64,000 bases of DNA. Source: Streptomyces sp. SAJ15 (lineage in GTDB: Bacteria > Actinomycetota > Actinomycetes > Streptomycetales > Streptomycetaceae). The position numbers and the translations under genes were made by a program. The notes beneath the pieces were generated by a model. It was not told where the DNA came from. It saw only the letters and a program-made list of their open reading frames with translations, and made no database searches. The stretch's first letter is position 1, and each line of letters opens with the position of its first letter. Positions 53,181-61,291 of the stretch are shown piece after piece. The stretch spans positions 1 through 64,000 of the forward strand of contig NZ_NISY01000009.1 in the NCBI RefSeq assembly GCF_007595705.1, written 5' to 3'.

Positions 53181-53457
53181 GATGGGGAGCCTGCCTCCCA
53201 CTTGAGCGCGGGCGCGCGGTGGCGCCTGCACCGCACGGACAGGATGATGCGATGCCGACGGATGTCGTCGGACTCTCCGACGGGTTCCCCGTCGCCCTCC
53301 ACCCAGGCATGGGCCAGGAACGGATTCGTGCGGATCCCGGTACACCAGTCCGGCCAGGTGCCGGCGAGCCGGCACAACAGTGCCGTGGCGACGGAGCGCT
53401 GCAGGCAACCCTGGCCGGCACAGGTCACGCTGACCGCGACGACGGCATGGCGAGCGT
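53177..53457 (-). pseudogene. lasso peptide B2 (leader peptidase) fragment
   Basis: The frame reads AVVAVSVTCAGQGCLQRSVA, TALLCRLAGTWPDWCTGIRT, NPFLAHAWVEGDGEPVGE and ends at 53177. CLQRSVA carries the catalytic Cys and HAWVE the catalytic His of the transglutaminase-like B2 protease that removes the leader from lasso-peptide precursors. The N-terminal part (about half of the usual ~140 residues) is gone: at 53457 the sequence switches to a TetR gene on the other strand. Its stop overlaps the LLM start in a GTGA junction. No precursor (A) or cyclase (C) gene remains. Confidence 0.65.
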
Positions 53458-53930
53458 CGCGGATATCCAGCGGGAGTTGGGCGAGCGGGTCGCGACCGCC
53501 GCGGCGCACGAGGACCCCTGGGAGCAGTCGCGCGCGGGCGGCCGGGCCTTCCTGGCCGCCGACGTCCGACCCCGCCGTACGGCGAATCATGCTGGTGGAC
53601 GCGGTGACGGAGCTCGGCGGGGACGAGTGGCGGGCGATGGACGAGGAGTCGTCCGCCCACCACCTCACCGAGGCCCTGACCTCTCTGGTGACGGCCGGGA
53701 TCATCGCCGACCAGCCGGCGGAGCCCCTGGCCCGGCTTCTGCCGGGCGCGATGAACGAGGCCGCACCGTGGCTGGCCCGCAGCGGCCAGCCGGAGGCGCT
53801 GGAGGACCAGACCGTCCGCGCGCTGGACCGGCTGCTGGCCGGCCTGCGCACGGAAGCGGGGTCCAAGAGCGGGTGCGCAGTCGACCGAGATCGTGAGACT
53901 GGGGCCCTTACAGTCTCCGCGTGTTGCTGA
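53457..53930 (+). pseudogene. TetR-family regulator, C-terminal fragment, frameshifted
   Basis: The first piece reads VADIQRELGERVATAAAHED and PWEQSRAGGRAFLAA; after a shift near 53570 the next frame continues SDPAVRRIMLVDAVTELGGD, EWRAMDEESSAHHLTEALTS and LVTAGIIADQPAEPLARLLP, GAMNEAAPWLARSGQPEALE. This is the C-terminal ligand domain of a TetR subgroup common in Streptomyces. The N-terminal helix-turn-helix is missing, replaced at 53457 by the lasso B2 fragment. Confidence 0.55.
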
Positions 53931-54327
53931 ACGTCGACCGGCCGCCTTTCACACCCCGCGCCTCGCAACGTCTCCGCAGTGCTCGGTGCCACGGCTCCGC
54001 GGCTCCGCGGCTGATCCCGTGCCAGAATCGACAAGCACCGTGCACGGATGGTCAAGGACTTCGACCGTGCCTCTCAGCATCCTCGTGCATGGGCATTCGC
54101 CGATCTCCAGCGAGTGCCCTCAACGGCCGAGACAGCGATACGCACTGTTCAGCCCGTGGAACCGGTGAGCCGCCCAGCAGCGCCGCCGCCGGTACGGGCG
54201 CGGTCGTCATGCCGTCGGCAGCGGCGGGGAGCGTGCACATCAGGGAAACGCAGGTGTTCATACGGCGGCCACCCGGGCACCATACTCGGTGCCACGGAGT
54301 GCGCCGGACCAGACGGGGGTTGGGGTC
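53931..54327. other. no clear gene
   Basis: Nothing with coding character plus a start was found on either strand. It is probably the upstream region of the AraC-type gene at 54328. Confidence 0.35.
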
Positions 54328-55308
54328 ATGTTCGTAAAGGAGTTCCGCACCCAGGCGGAAACGGAGGAGGATCGGTTCGCCCAATGGCTGGACTTCACCT
54401 CACAGTCGGTGAAGAGAGTCGGGCGGCCCGCAGACCGAGCGGCGGGCTTCCACGCTTCGGTGCGGGTGCTGGACCTGGGCAACGGCGTGGGAGTGGCCTC
54501 GGCTTCCATTCCTTCCATGCAAGAGGAGCGGACACCGAAGGCCATCCGACAGTCCGACCCGGAGGCATACCTCTTCGACTTCGTGGTCAGCGGCCGCTGC
54601 GGGTACTCCCATGCCGGGCGAGAGTCGGTGCTCAGGCCGGGAAACCTCCTCATGTGTGACAGCAGCCGCCCGTTCCGTTACAGCTCATCGCAGACCACGT
54701 CGGGCATCGCGCTCCATGTGTCCCACGGCCTGCTGCCCCTCCCTCCGAGCGCCATCGAATCGCTCCTGGCCGTTCCCATCTCCACCCACCGCGGGTTGGC
54801 GGCGCTGTTCGTCCGCTGGCTGGCCGACATCATCGGCCGCGCCGAGGAATTCACCCCGGCCGACATGTCCACCCTGACCACGACCATCGTGGATCTGCTC
54901 GGCGCGGTGCTGGCCGCGCAGACGGCCTCCGGTCACGCGCTGACACCGGAGTCTCACCAACGCGCCCTGCAACTCCAGATCCGCGAGTTCATCCGACATC
55001 ACCTCGGTGACCCGAGTCTCTCGCCCAAGACCGTCGCCGCGGCTCACAACATCTCCTTGCGCCAGCTGCACAAGGTGTTCGATGAAGGGGACTCGACGGT
55101 GGCGGCGTGGATACGCCGCTGCCGCCTGGAACGCTGCCGCCATGAGCTGGCCAACCCCCGCTGCTCGTCCCACCTCGTCCATGTCATCGGCGGCCGTTGG
55201 GGATTCGCCGACCCGGCGCACTTCAGCCGTGCGTTCCGGGCGGCGTACGGCATGTCCCCCACGGAGTACCGAGATTCGGCCTTGCGGCGGGTCCGGCGGA
55301 ACTCCTGA
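54328..55308 (+). CDS. AraC-family transcriptional regulator
   Basis: A 326-residue regulator. The N-terminal ~200 residues are an AraC-binding-like domain (FAQWLDFTSQSVKRVGRPAD, ASVRVLDLGNGVGVASASIP, YLFDFVVSGRCGYSHAGRES, VLRPGNLLMCDSSRPFRY). The C-terminal double helix-turn-helix is visible: HHLGDPSLSPKTVAAAHNIS, LRQLHKVFDEGDSTVAAWIR, RCRLERCRHELANPRCSS and WGFADPAHFSRAFRAAYGMS, PTEYRDS. Candidate starts are ATG 54328 (chosen) and 54289. No obvious target gene lies next to it; the lasso remnant is nearby but not clearly linked. Full length and intact. Confidence 0.75.
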   Translation: MFVKEFRTQAETEEDRFAQWLDFTSQSVKRVGRPADRAAGFHASVRVLDLGNGVGVASASIPSMQEERTPKAIRQSDPEAYLFDFVVSGRCGYSHAGRESVLRPGNLLMCDSSRPFRYSSSQTTSGIALHVSHGLLPLPPSAIESLLAVPISTHRGLAALFVRWLADIIGRAEEFTPADMSTLTTTIVDLLGAVLAAQTASGHALTPESHQRALQLQIREFIRHHLGDPSLSPKTVAAAHNISLRQLHKVFDEGDSTVAAWIRRCRLERCRHELANPRCSSHLVHVIGGRWGFADPAHFSRAFRAAYGMSPTEYRDSALRRVRRNS

Positions 55309-55611
55309 TCGCCCCGTGGCCCGTGCCACACACACCCCGAGCCATCCCCACCATCAGCTGGCCGCACACCCTCGGCGAACGGGACGATGTCGGGCCCCTT
55401 CCGCCCCGACGGGTACAGCGCGGAGAAGCGGATCTGCGCCCACCGTCCAGCAGTCACCAGCCACAGCGCTCCGTCTCGAGAGTGGAGCCCACCGTCCGCT
55501 GATGCACACGGGAATGGAGCCCACTGATCACGCTGCCGTCTGCCCGGCGACACGGCCGCTGCGTCCAGCGGATATCGTGGGATCACCATGATCACGACTG
55601 GGGGAGGACGC
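55309..55611. other. no clear gene
   Basis: Intergenic. Near 55487-55545, GAGTGGAGCCCAC and ATGGAGCCCACTGATC with CCGCTGATGCACACGGG repeat short words, but no gene or clear palindrome was found. Confidence 0.3.
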
Positions 55612-55983
55612 GTGACGAGCGCGAAGGATGACGACGCGAAGTTCCTGGATCGGGCCGAGCGGCAGCAGCTGGTGGGCGGGCTACTGCTCACCATCGCGGC
55701 CGGCCTGTGGCTCTGGTTCGCCTGGCTCCTGGCCGTGCCGTACGAGGTCGATGACAACAAGTGCGAGGCGTTGCTCTTCGCCGAACCCCGCTGGGAGAGC
55801 TGCGAGGAAGCCCGCCCGTGGTGGGAGATGCTCGCCATCCTCGGGGTGTCCGTGCCCGTCGCGATCGTGGGCACGGCCCTGTGTGTCGCCGGCCACACCA
55901 ACGTGGCGATCAGCCGCCACTGGCGGTCGGCCGCGTCCTTGGAGGCCGAGGCGGGCAAGGATAAGTCCGCTCAGGAAGACTGA
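55612..55983 (+). CDS. small two-helix membrane protein
   Basis: A 123-residue protein from GTG 55612, selected by GGGGAGG 4 bases upstream; an in-frame ATG at 55588 lacks such a site. Two membrane helices: VGGLLLTIAAGLWLWFAWLL and MLAILGVSVPVAIVGTALCV. Between them is a conserved-looking extracytoplasmic loop with two Cys (DDNKCEALLFAEPRWESCEE), which could form a disulfide. The ends are charged (KDDDAKFLDRAERQQ; EAEAGKDKSAQED). Function unknown. Confidence 0.65.
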   Translation: MTSAKDDDAKFLDRAERQQLVGGLLLTIAAGLWLWFAWLLAVPYEVDDNKCEALLFAEPRWESCEEARPWWEMLAILGVSVPVAIVGTALCVAGHTNVAISRHWRSAASLEAEAGKDKSAQED

Positions 55984-56017
55984 GACGCTGAATCTCGCGG
56001 CCTAGTCTTGCTCGTCA

Positions 56018-56140
56018 TGGTCACCCCGGCCGCCGTCGCCGACCGGAACGCTGCCAAGGAAGTCCTCTTCCGGCTCGATCTGATGCACCCGAGATCGCGA
56101 CCGTCTGGCCGACTCCAACTATGCAACAGCCCCGGGCCGT
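56018..56140 (+). pseudogene. IS5-family transposase fragment
   Basis: The plus frame reads MVTPAAVADRNAAKEVLFRL and DLMHP; the next frame continues EIATVWADSNYATA. These pieces match the VTAADxHDSxAAKEVLFRLRLMHPEI...VWADSAYA region of IS5-type transposases (second catalytic Asp in WADS). Only about 40 residues remain. Confidence 0.55.
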
Positions 56141-56345
56141 CTCCACCCCGATGCCAGCCACCGCCTGACCACGACCGACAGCATTCTCAGCGCTGATGCT
56201 CTCGGGGTGCTACCGCGTCACGCGGGCGATCGTCCCGGCCAACGGCCCCAGGTCACACAGCTCAGGCTGAGCTTCTTCCTCGCCGTCGGCGTCCGGCTCG
56301 CTGTCCGTCACCCTTCCTTCCTCAAGGGTGTCCGGTGGGTCACCG

Positions 56346-57266
56346 TCAGCCGCGCGGAAGCAGCGCCGGGGCCAGCTCTCGCCACTGCGGCATCGGCATC
56401 GCCGCCGGGTCGGCGGTCAGCACCTGCAGGCAGACGTGGTCGGCGCCGGCGTCGAGATGGTGCTGGACGCGTTCACGCACCGCGTCGATGTCCCCGTAGG
56501 CGGTGATGGCGTCGACCAGCCGTCTGCTCGGGCCGCCGATGATGTCGTCGTCGCCGAAGCCGAGGCGACGCACGTTCGCCTCCTGGTGGGGTGCCGAGGA
56601 GACGTACCCGGCGACGTGCGCGGTGGCCAGTTCGCGGGCCCGCGCGCGGTCGGTGTCCAGGACCACGGCCTGCTCGACGCCGAGGAAGGCGTCCGGGCCC
56701 ATGATCTCGCGGGCCCGGGCGGTGTGTTCGACCGACACGAAGTACGGGTGGGCGCCCCAGGTGCGTTCGCCGGCGAGCCGCAGCATCTTGGGGCCCAGTG
56801 CGGCCAGTACCCGGCGCGGCGTCGGGTCGGGGACGGGGCTGTGGGCCGGGACCGCGTCCATCGCGTCCAGATATCCGCGCATGGTGGTCACCGCCCTGCC
56901 CCGGGCCGGCATCGGGTAGCCGTCGTGGTGGTGGATCGTGTCGTCGACCCGGTGTCCGCCCAGTCCCAGCAGATAGCGGCCGGGGAACGCCTCGCCGAGG
57001 GTGCGCTCGGCGGTCGCCATGGCGATCGGATCCCGGAAGGCGATGTTGGCGATTCCCGAGGCGATCACGATGCGCCGGGTCGCCGACAGCAACAGCCAGC
57101 CCTGCCCCACGGTGTCGCGTCCGAACGCCTCCCCGTACCAGATGGCTCCGTAGCCCAACTCCTCGATCTCCGCGGCGGCTTCGCGGACCCGCCTGGCGGG
57201 CTGCCCTTCGAAGGCGAAGGTCCAGATCCCGACCCGGCCCAGCGCACCCCGTGTGTCGCGCGTCAT
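56346..57266 (-). CDS. LLM-class F420-dependent oxidoreductase (TIGR03620-like)
   Basis: A 306-residue luciferase-like monooxygenase fold: ALGRVGIWTFAFEGQPARRV, REAAAEIEELGYGAIWYGEA, IVIASGIANIAFRDPIAMAT, FPGRYLLGLGGHRVDDTIHH, PRRVLAALGPKMLRLAGERT and HLDAGADHVCLQVLTADPAA. Such actinobacterial enzymes use F420H2 (some use FMN) to reduce or oxygenate small molecules. ATG 57266 gives the typical length. It is divergent from a TetR-family gene; two inverted repeats between them are its probable operators. Confidence 0.75.
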   Translation of the reverse strand: MTRDTRGALGRVGIWTFAFEGQPARRVREAAAEIEELGYGAIWYGEAFGRDTVGQGWLLLSATRRIVIASGIANIAFRDPIAMATAERTLGEAFPGRYLLGLGGHRVDDTIHHHDGYPMPARGRAVTTMRGYLDAMDAVPAHSPVPDPTPRRVLAALGPKMLRLAGERTWGAHPYFVSVEHTARAREIMGPDAFLGVEQAVVLDTDRARARELATAHVAGYVSSAPHQEANVRRLGFGDDDIIGGPSRRLVDAITAYGDIDAVRERVQHHLDAGADHVCLQVLTADPAAMPMPQWRELAPALLPRG

Positions 57267-57291
57267 CACATGCTCCCTGGACAGAACGTAC

Positions 57292-57340
57292 CGGAGAACC
57301 TCTCCGTTTTCACTTCGATACAATACGGAGAAGCTCTCCG
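57292..57340. promoter_or_regulatory. two tandem TetR-type operators
   Basis: Two copies of CGGAGA-N3-TCTCCG, at 57292-57306 (spacer ACC) and 57326-57340 (spacer AGC), 34 bp apart centre to centre, in the divergent promoter region between the LLM oxidoreductase and the TetR gene. The GATACAATACGG sequence between and into the second copy resembles a -10 region. The copies are likely bound by the adjacent TetR protein, repressing both genes. Confidence 0.75.
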
Positions 57341-57390
57341 CTTGGCTACCCCGGCCCGCCGCGATGCGAGCGGTGGGAGAGGAGGACACG

Positions 57391-57987
57391 ATGACGCCCG
57401 CGCACAGCCGGCCCGGGCCCGAGGTGCCGCGCCGCTCGGACGCGCGCCGCAATCGCGAGCGCCTGGTCGACGCCGCCCGTGCGGTCTTCGCCGAGTCCGG
57501 CCCCGAGGCGTCGCTCAATGAGATCGCCCAGCGCGCGGGCGTCGGGCCCGGCACCCTCTACCGGAACTTCCCCAACCGCCGGGCCCTGCTGGCGGCGGTG
57601 CTCAGGGACCGGATCGACACGCTGTGCGAGCATGCCGAGCGACTGCTGACAGCCGACTCCGCCGACCGGGCGCTCGCCGAGTGGCTGCACGCCTTCCTGG
57701 AGCACGCCCGGGTCAACCAAGGGCTGGCCGGTTCCCTGCTGCTCGACGAACCGGAGGCGCTGGGCGTGGACTGCCATCGGCTGATCGAGGACGCGGCCGC
57801 CGCACTGCTCGTCCGGGCTCAGCGCTCGGGGACCGCCCGAGGCGATCTGGCCCCCGGTGACCTCATCCAACTGGTGGTGGGGGTCGCGCTGGCCACGGTG
57901 CGCGTCGAGGATGCCGCCCAGCCCGGCCGACTGCTCGGGCTGGTCCTCGACGCGGTGCACGCGGGACCACGTCCCGCGGGCGGCTGA
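57391..57987 (+). CDS. TetR-family transcriptional repressor
   Basis: A 198-residue regulator. N-terminal helix-turn-helix: RERLVDAARAVFAESGPEAS, LNEIAQRAGVGPGTLYRNFP and NRRALLAAVLRDRIDTLCEH. The C-terminal ligand domain (ALAEWLHAFLEHARVNQGLA, LLVRAQRSGTARGDLAPGDL) matches the SbtR-like subgroup in style. ATG 57391 has GAGGAGG 5 bases upstream. It probably represses itself and the divergent oxidoreductase through the two operators at 57292-57340. Confidence 0.8.
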   Translation: MTPAHSRPGPEVPRRSDARRNRERLVDAARAVFAESGPEASLNEIAQRAGVGPGTLYRNFPNRRALLAAVLRDRIDTLCEHAERLLTADSADRALAEWLHAFLEHARVNQGLAGSLLLDEPEALGVDCHRLIEDAAAALLVRAQRSGTARGDLAPGDLIQLVVGVALATVRVEDAAQPGRLLGLVLDAVHAGPRPAGG

Positions 57988-58300
57988 GCGGCTGACGGGC
58001 CGTCACCGGCCTGGCCGGTCGGGGCGGTAGGGGCGGCCGGCGCTTCGGAATCTCCGGCGTCCTGCGGTTACCAGCGCAGTTCCCACGGCGACCCGCCGGA
58101 GCGCCCCCATGAGATGCGCCTGGTTCGGGGCCATCGCCACGTGCGGGTGGCTTTGTTGACGCCTTCCGAGAGCGGCTGTGCAGCGTGTCGGGAGGCGATC
58201 CCTCCGGGAACGGATTCGTTCTCCACGAGAACGGACAGCACCCTGCCAAGGTGCCGCAGCGGGTTCGAACGTCGATCGCCTGTCGTGGCATGAGGCCGAC
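57988..58300. other. no clear gene
   Basis: Intergenic. A near-perfect palindrome ACCGGCCTGGCCGGT lies near 58010, just after the TetR gene, and may act as a terminator. Nothing else of note. Confidence 0.35.
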
Positions 58301-58327
58301 GCCCCCGCGGGTTGTTCCCGCGAGGGC
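58301..58327 (-). terminator. terminator hairpin of the TipAS-like gene
   Basis: Inverted repeat GCCCCCGCGGG (58301-58311) and CCCGCGAGGGC (58317-58327), one mismatch, 5-base loop, 15 bases past the stop of the minus-strand gene ending at 58342. Confidence 0.6.
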
Positions 58328-58341
58328 GCTTGTGCCGCCGC

Positions 58342-58936
58342 TCAGCTCAGCCGGATGGTGGCATAGGCATCGATCGCGTCACGCTGGTACGCGGCCAGGC
58401 CCGGGGTGATCGCCTCGTACGCGGCGCGCCAGACGTCATTGCCGACGCGAGAGCGTCCGATGGCGCGGCACTCCTCGGCGGAGACGGCACGCATCCGGGC
58501 CAGCGCTCGGTACTGGGCCTCGATCTCGGCCAGGACCGGCTCCCCGTCGGCCGGTTGACCCGCGGCCATGGGTTCGCCAGCCGAATCGCCTGGGCCGTGC
58601 GCTCACGATGCCCGGCGTCTGCGTCGGCCTGGCTCATCTCGGCAGCGCGCCGCCCGACCCCTTCGGCGAGTCCGGGGAATTCGCGCATGTTCTCCGCGAC
58701 ATGGGAGGGCGTCACGCCCTCGAACAGGTTCTCCGGTCGATTGATGGTCATGGAGTGGCCGTCCTTCCTGGACTGCTCCAGTGCGGCGATCGTGCGGGAG
58801 ACGGTGCCGGCCAGGGCGTCGAGCCGGTCCCGCTCCGCGAGCAGCCGCTGGTGGTGGCCCCGCAGGGCGTCGGGTGCGTCGTCCCCCAGCCCGGGGGCTG
58901 GCGACTGACGCAGCGCGACTGGCGACGCGGAAGGTC
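58342..58936 (-). pseudogene. MerR/TipAS-type regulator, HTH lost and frameshifted
   Basis: Reading the minus strand: LRGHHQRLLAERDRLDALAG, TVSRTIAALEQSRKDGHS (the MerR linker coiled coil), MTINRPENLFEGVTPSHVAE and, after a shift near 58570, PVLAEIEAQYRALARMRAVS, AEECRAIGRSRVGNDVWRAA and PGLAAYQRDAIDAYATIRLS. The last parts are a TipAS antibiotic-binding domain, which captures thiopeptides and similar drugs in the family. The N-terminal winged helix is missing: the sequence upstream of 58936 is unrelated. The frame shift separates the two helical halves. Non-functional in full-length form. Confidence 0.65.
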
Positions 58937-59240
58937 ACGCCGGAAACAAGCACCTGAGGCCCTGCGCGACAAGACACCAAGAAAGCCCCTGGTTGACCCT
59001 CTGCCGCATTTTCAGGGACTCAAGGCAGGGGGGATTGAGCCAGGGGGCGCGGGGGCGGCACGGTGGAGCATGGAGGCGCTCCTGCCCCGTCGACGAGGAG
59101 CACCTCCGGTAGCCTGGACAGCGTCCCGGCAGCCGACGGTCTCTCAGTTCGGGCTGCCGCGCGCCGTCTCCGCCAGTTGTCCGGCCGTTCCCGCACCGTG
59201 GTGTGGGAGCGCGGTCCGCCATGCCCGAAAGAGAGCATCT
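58937..59240. other. upstream region of gyrB-like gene
   Basis: No gene with coding character. A TTGACC at 58993 and CTGCCGCATTTTCAGGG nearby might be promoter elements of the gyrB-like gene; this is weak. Confidence 0.3.
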
Positions 59241-61274
59241 GTGACCACTTACGACACTCACAGCGCCACCCATACCCCCGTACCCCAGCAGCCCGGCCAT
59301 GCCGGGACGGCGTCGTATGACGCCAACGCGATCACTGTTCTGGACGGACTGGACGCGGTGCGCAAGCGGCCCGGGATGTACATCGGCTCCACGGGAGAGC
59401 GGGGGCTGCACCACCTGGTGCAGGAGCTCGTGGACAACTCCGTGGACGAGGCGCTCGCAGGGGTGGCCGACCGGATCGACGTGACGATCCTGGCCGACGG
59501 CGGGGTGCGGGTGGTCGACAACGGCCGCGGCATTCCGGTGGGGACACACCCGGTGGAGAAGCGGCCGGCCGTCGAGGTCGTGCTGACCGTGCTGCACGCG
59601 GGCGGGAAGTTCGGGGGCGGCGGGTATGCGGTCTCCGGCGGTCTGCACGGTGTGGGCCTGTCGGTGGTCAACGCGCTGTCGACACGGCTGTCGGCGGAGA
59701 TCTGGACCGACGGCCATCGGTGGACGCAGGACTACAGGAACGGCGCTCCCACCGCCCCACCGGCCCGACACGAGGCCGCCTCCCGGACAGGCACCTCGCT
59801 GACGTTCTGGGCGGACGGCGACATCTTCGAGACCACCGCATACTCCTTCGAGACGCTGGCCAGGCGTTTCCAGGAGATGGCCTTCCTCAACCGCGGGCTC
59901 ACCCTGACCCTCACCGACGAACGGCCCTCCGCGCGCGCGACGGCCGCGGCCGACGAAGCCGACTCGGACCCGGCGGCGAAGACGGTCTCCTACCGCTACG
60001 ACGGCGGCATCACCGACTTCGTCGCCCACCTCAACTCCCGCAAGGGCGAGCCGGTCCATCCCTCGGTCATCACCATCTCCGCCGAGGACACGGAACGGCT
60101 GCTGTCGGCCGAGGTCGCCCTGCAGTGGAACGGCCAGTACACCGACAGCGTGTACTCCTACGCCAACGCCATCCACACCCATGAGGGCGGCACCCACGAG
60201 GAGGGCTTCCGCGCGGCCCTGACCACCGTGGTCAACCGCTACGCGCGGGAGAAGAGGCTGCTGCGGGAGAAGGACGCCAACCTCTCCGGCGAGGACATCC
60301 GTGAGGGCCTGACCGCGATCATCTCGGTCAAGCTCGGCGAGCCGCAGTTCGAGGGCCAGACCAAGACCAAACTCGGCAACACCGAGGCGCGCACCTTCGT
60401 GCAGAAGGTCGTCCACGAGTATCTGACCGACTGGTTCGACCGCAATCCGAACGAGGCCACGGACATCGTGCGCAAGGCCGTCCAGGCGGCCACGGCCCGG
60501 GTCGCGGCCCGCAAGGCGCGCGACCTGACCCGCCGCAAGGGACTGCTGGAAACGGCGGCGCTGCCGGGGAAGCTGTCCGACTGTCAGTCGAATGACCCGG
60601 CGATGTCGGAGATCTTCATCGTCGAAGGAGACTCCGCCGGCGGATCTGCCAAGTCCGGCCGCAATCCGCAGTACCAAGCGATCCTCCCGATCCGCGGCAA
60701 GATCCTCAACGTGGAGAAGGCCCGGATCGACAAGATCCTGCACAACCAGGAGATCCAGGCGATCATCTCCGCGTTCGGCACGGGCGTGCACGAGGACTTC
60801 GACGTCGCCAAACTCCGCTACCACAAGATCATCCTGATGGCGGACGCCGACGTCGACGGCCAGCACATCAACACCCTGCTGCTGACCTTCCTGTTCCGCT
60901 TCATGCGCCCACTGATCGAAGAGGGCCACGTCTACCTCTCCCGCCCCCCGCTGTACAAGATCAAGTGGAGCCGGGACCACGTCGAATACGCCTACTCCGA
61001 CCGCGAACGCAACATGCTCCTGGAACGGGGCCGACAGGACGGCCGTCGGATCAAGGACGACTCCATCCAGCGCTTCAAGGGCCTGGGTGAGATGAACGCC
61101 GAGGAACTGCGCGTCACCACCATGGACCCCGACCACCGGGTCTTGGGCCAGGTCACCCTCGATGACGCAGCCGTCGCCGACGACCTCTTCTCCGTCCTGA
61201 TGGGCGAGGACGTCGAAGCCCGCCGCCACTTCATCCAGCGCAACGCCAAGGACGTCCGCTTCCTCGACATCTGA
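59241..61274 (+). CDS. DNA gyrase subunit B paralogue
   Basis: A 677-residue type II topoisomerase B subunit. GHKL ATPase: LDGLDAVRKRPGMYIGSTGE, LVQELVDNSVDEALAG (Mg-binding Asn), VVDNGRGIPVGTHP and LHAGGKFGGGGYAVSGGLHG (ATP lid). TOPRIM: EIFIVEGDSAGGSAKSGRNP (catalytic Glu) and ILMADADVDGQHINTLLLTF (DxD). The C-terminal QRFKGLGEMNAEELRVTTMD is typical. The VRKRPGMYIGSTGERGLHHL wording and length fit GyrB rather than ParE. GTG 59241 is chosen; the longer upstream frame lacks coding bias. No gyrA, recF or dnaN is adjacent, so this is probably a second copy. Extra GyrB genes in actinomycetes can serve as drug-resistant targets (aminocoumarins), which is only a possibility here. Confidence 0.85.
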   Translation: MTTYDTHSATHTPVPQQPGHAGTASYDANAITVLDGLDAVRKRPGMYIGSTGERGLHHLVQELVDNSVDEALAGVADRIDVTILADGGVRVVDNGRGIPVGTHPVEKRPAVEVVLTVLHAGGKFGGGGYAVSGGLHGVGLSVVNALSTRLSAEIWTDGHRWTQDYRNGAPTAPPARHEAASRTGTSLTFWADGDIFETTAYSFETLARRFQEMAFLNRGLTLTLTDERPSARATAAADEADSDPAAKTVSYRYDGGITDFVAHLNSRKGEPVHPSVITISAEDTERLLSAEVALQWNGQYTDSVYSYANAIHTHEGGTHEEGFRAALTTVVNRYAREKRLLREKDANLSGEDIREGLTAIISVKLGEPQFEGQTKTKLGNTEARTFVQKVVHEYLTDWFDRNPNEATDIVRKAVQAATARVAARKARDLTRRKGLLETAALPGKLSDCQSNDPAMSEIFIVEGDSAGGSAKSGRNPQYQAILPIRGKILNVEKARIDKILHNQEIQAIISAFGTGVHEDFDVAKLRYHKIILMADADVDGQHINTLLLTFLFRFMRPLIEEGHVYLSRPPLYKIKWSRDHVEYAYSDRERNMLLERGRQDGRRIKDDSIQRFKGLGEMNAEELRVTTMDPDHRVLGQVTLDDAAVADDLFSVLMGEDVEARRHFIQRNAKDVRFLDI

Positions 61275-61291
61275 CAACGGGTCGTTGGACG

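Noticed and set aside
58240..58290. tRNA gene
   Set aside because: GGGTTCGAAC resembles a T-loop, but no acceptor stem, D-loop or anticodon arm can be folded around it.
58935..61277. A 780-codon minus-strand open frame
   Set aside because: Exact antisense of the gyrB-like gene with no start context; a GC-bias artefact.
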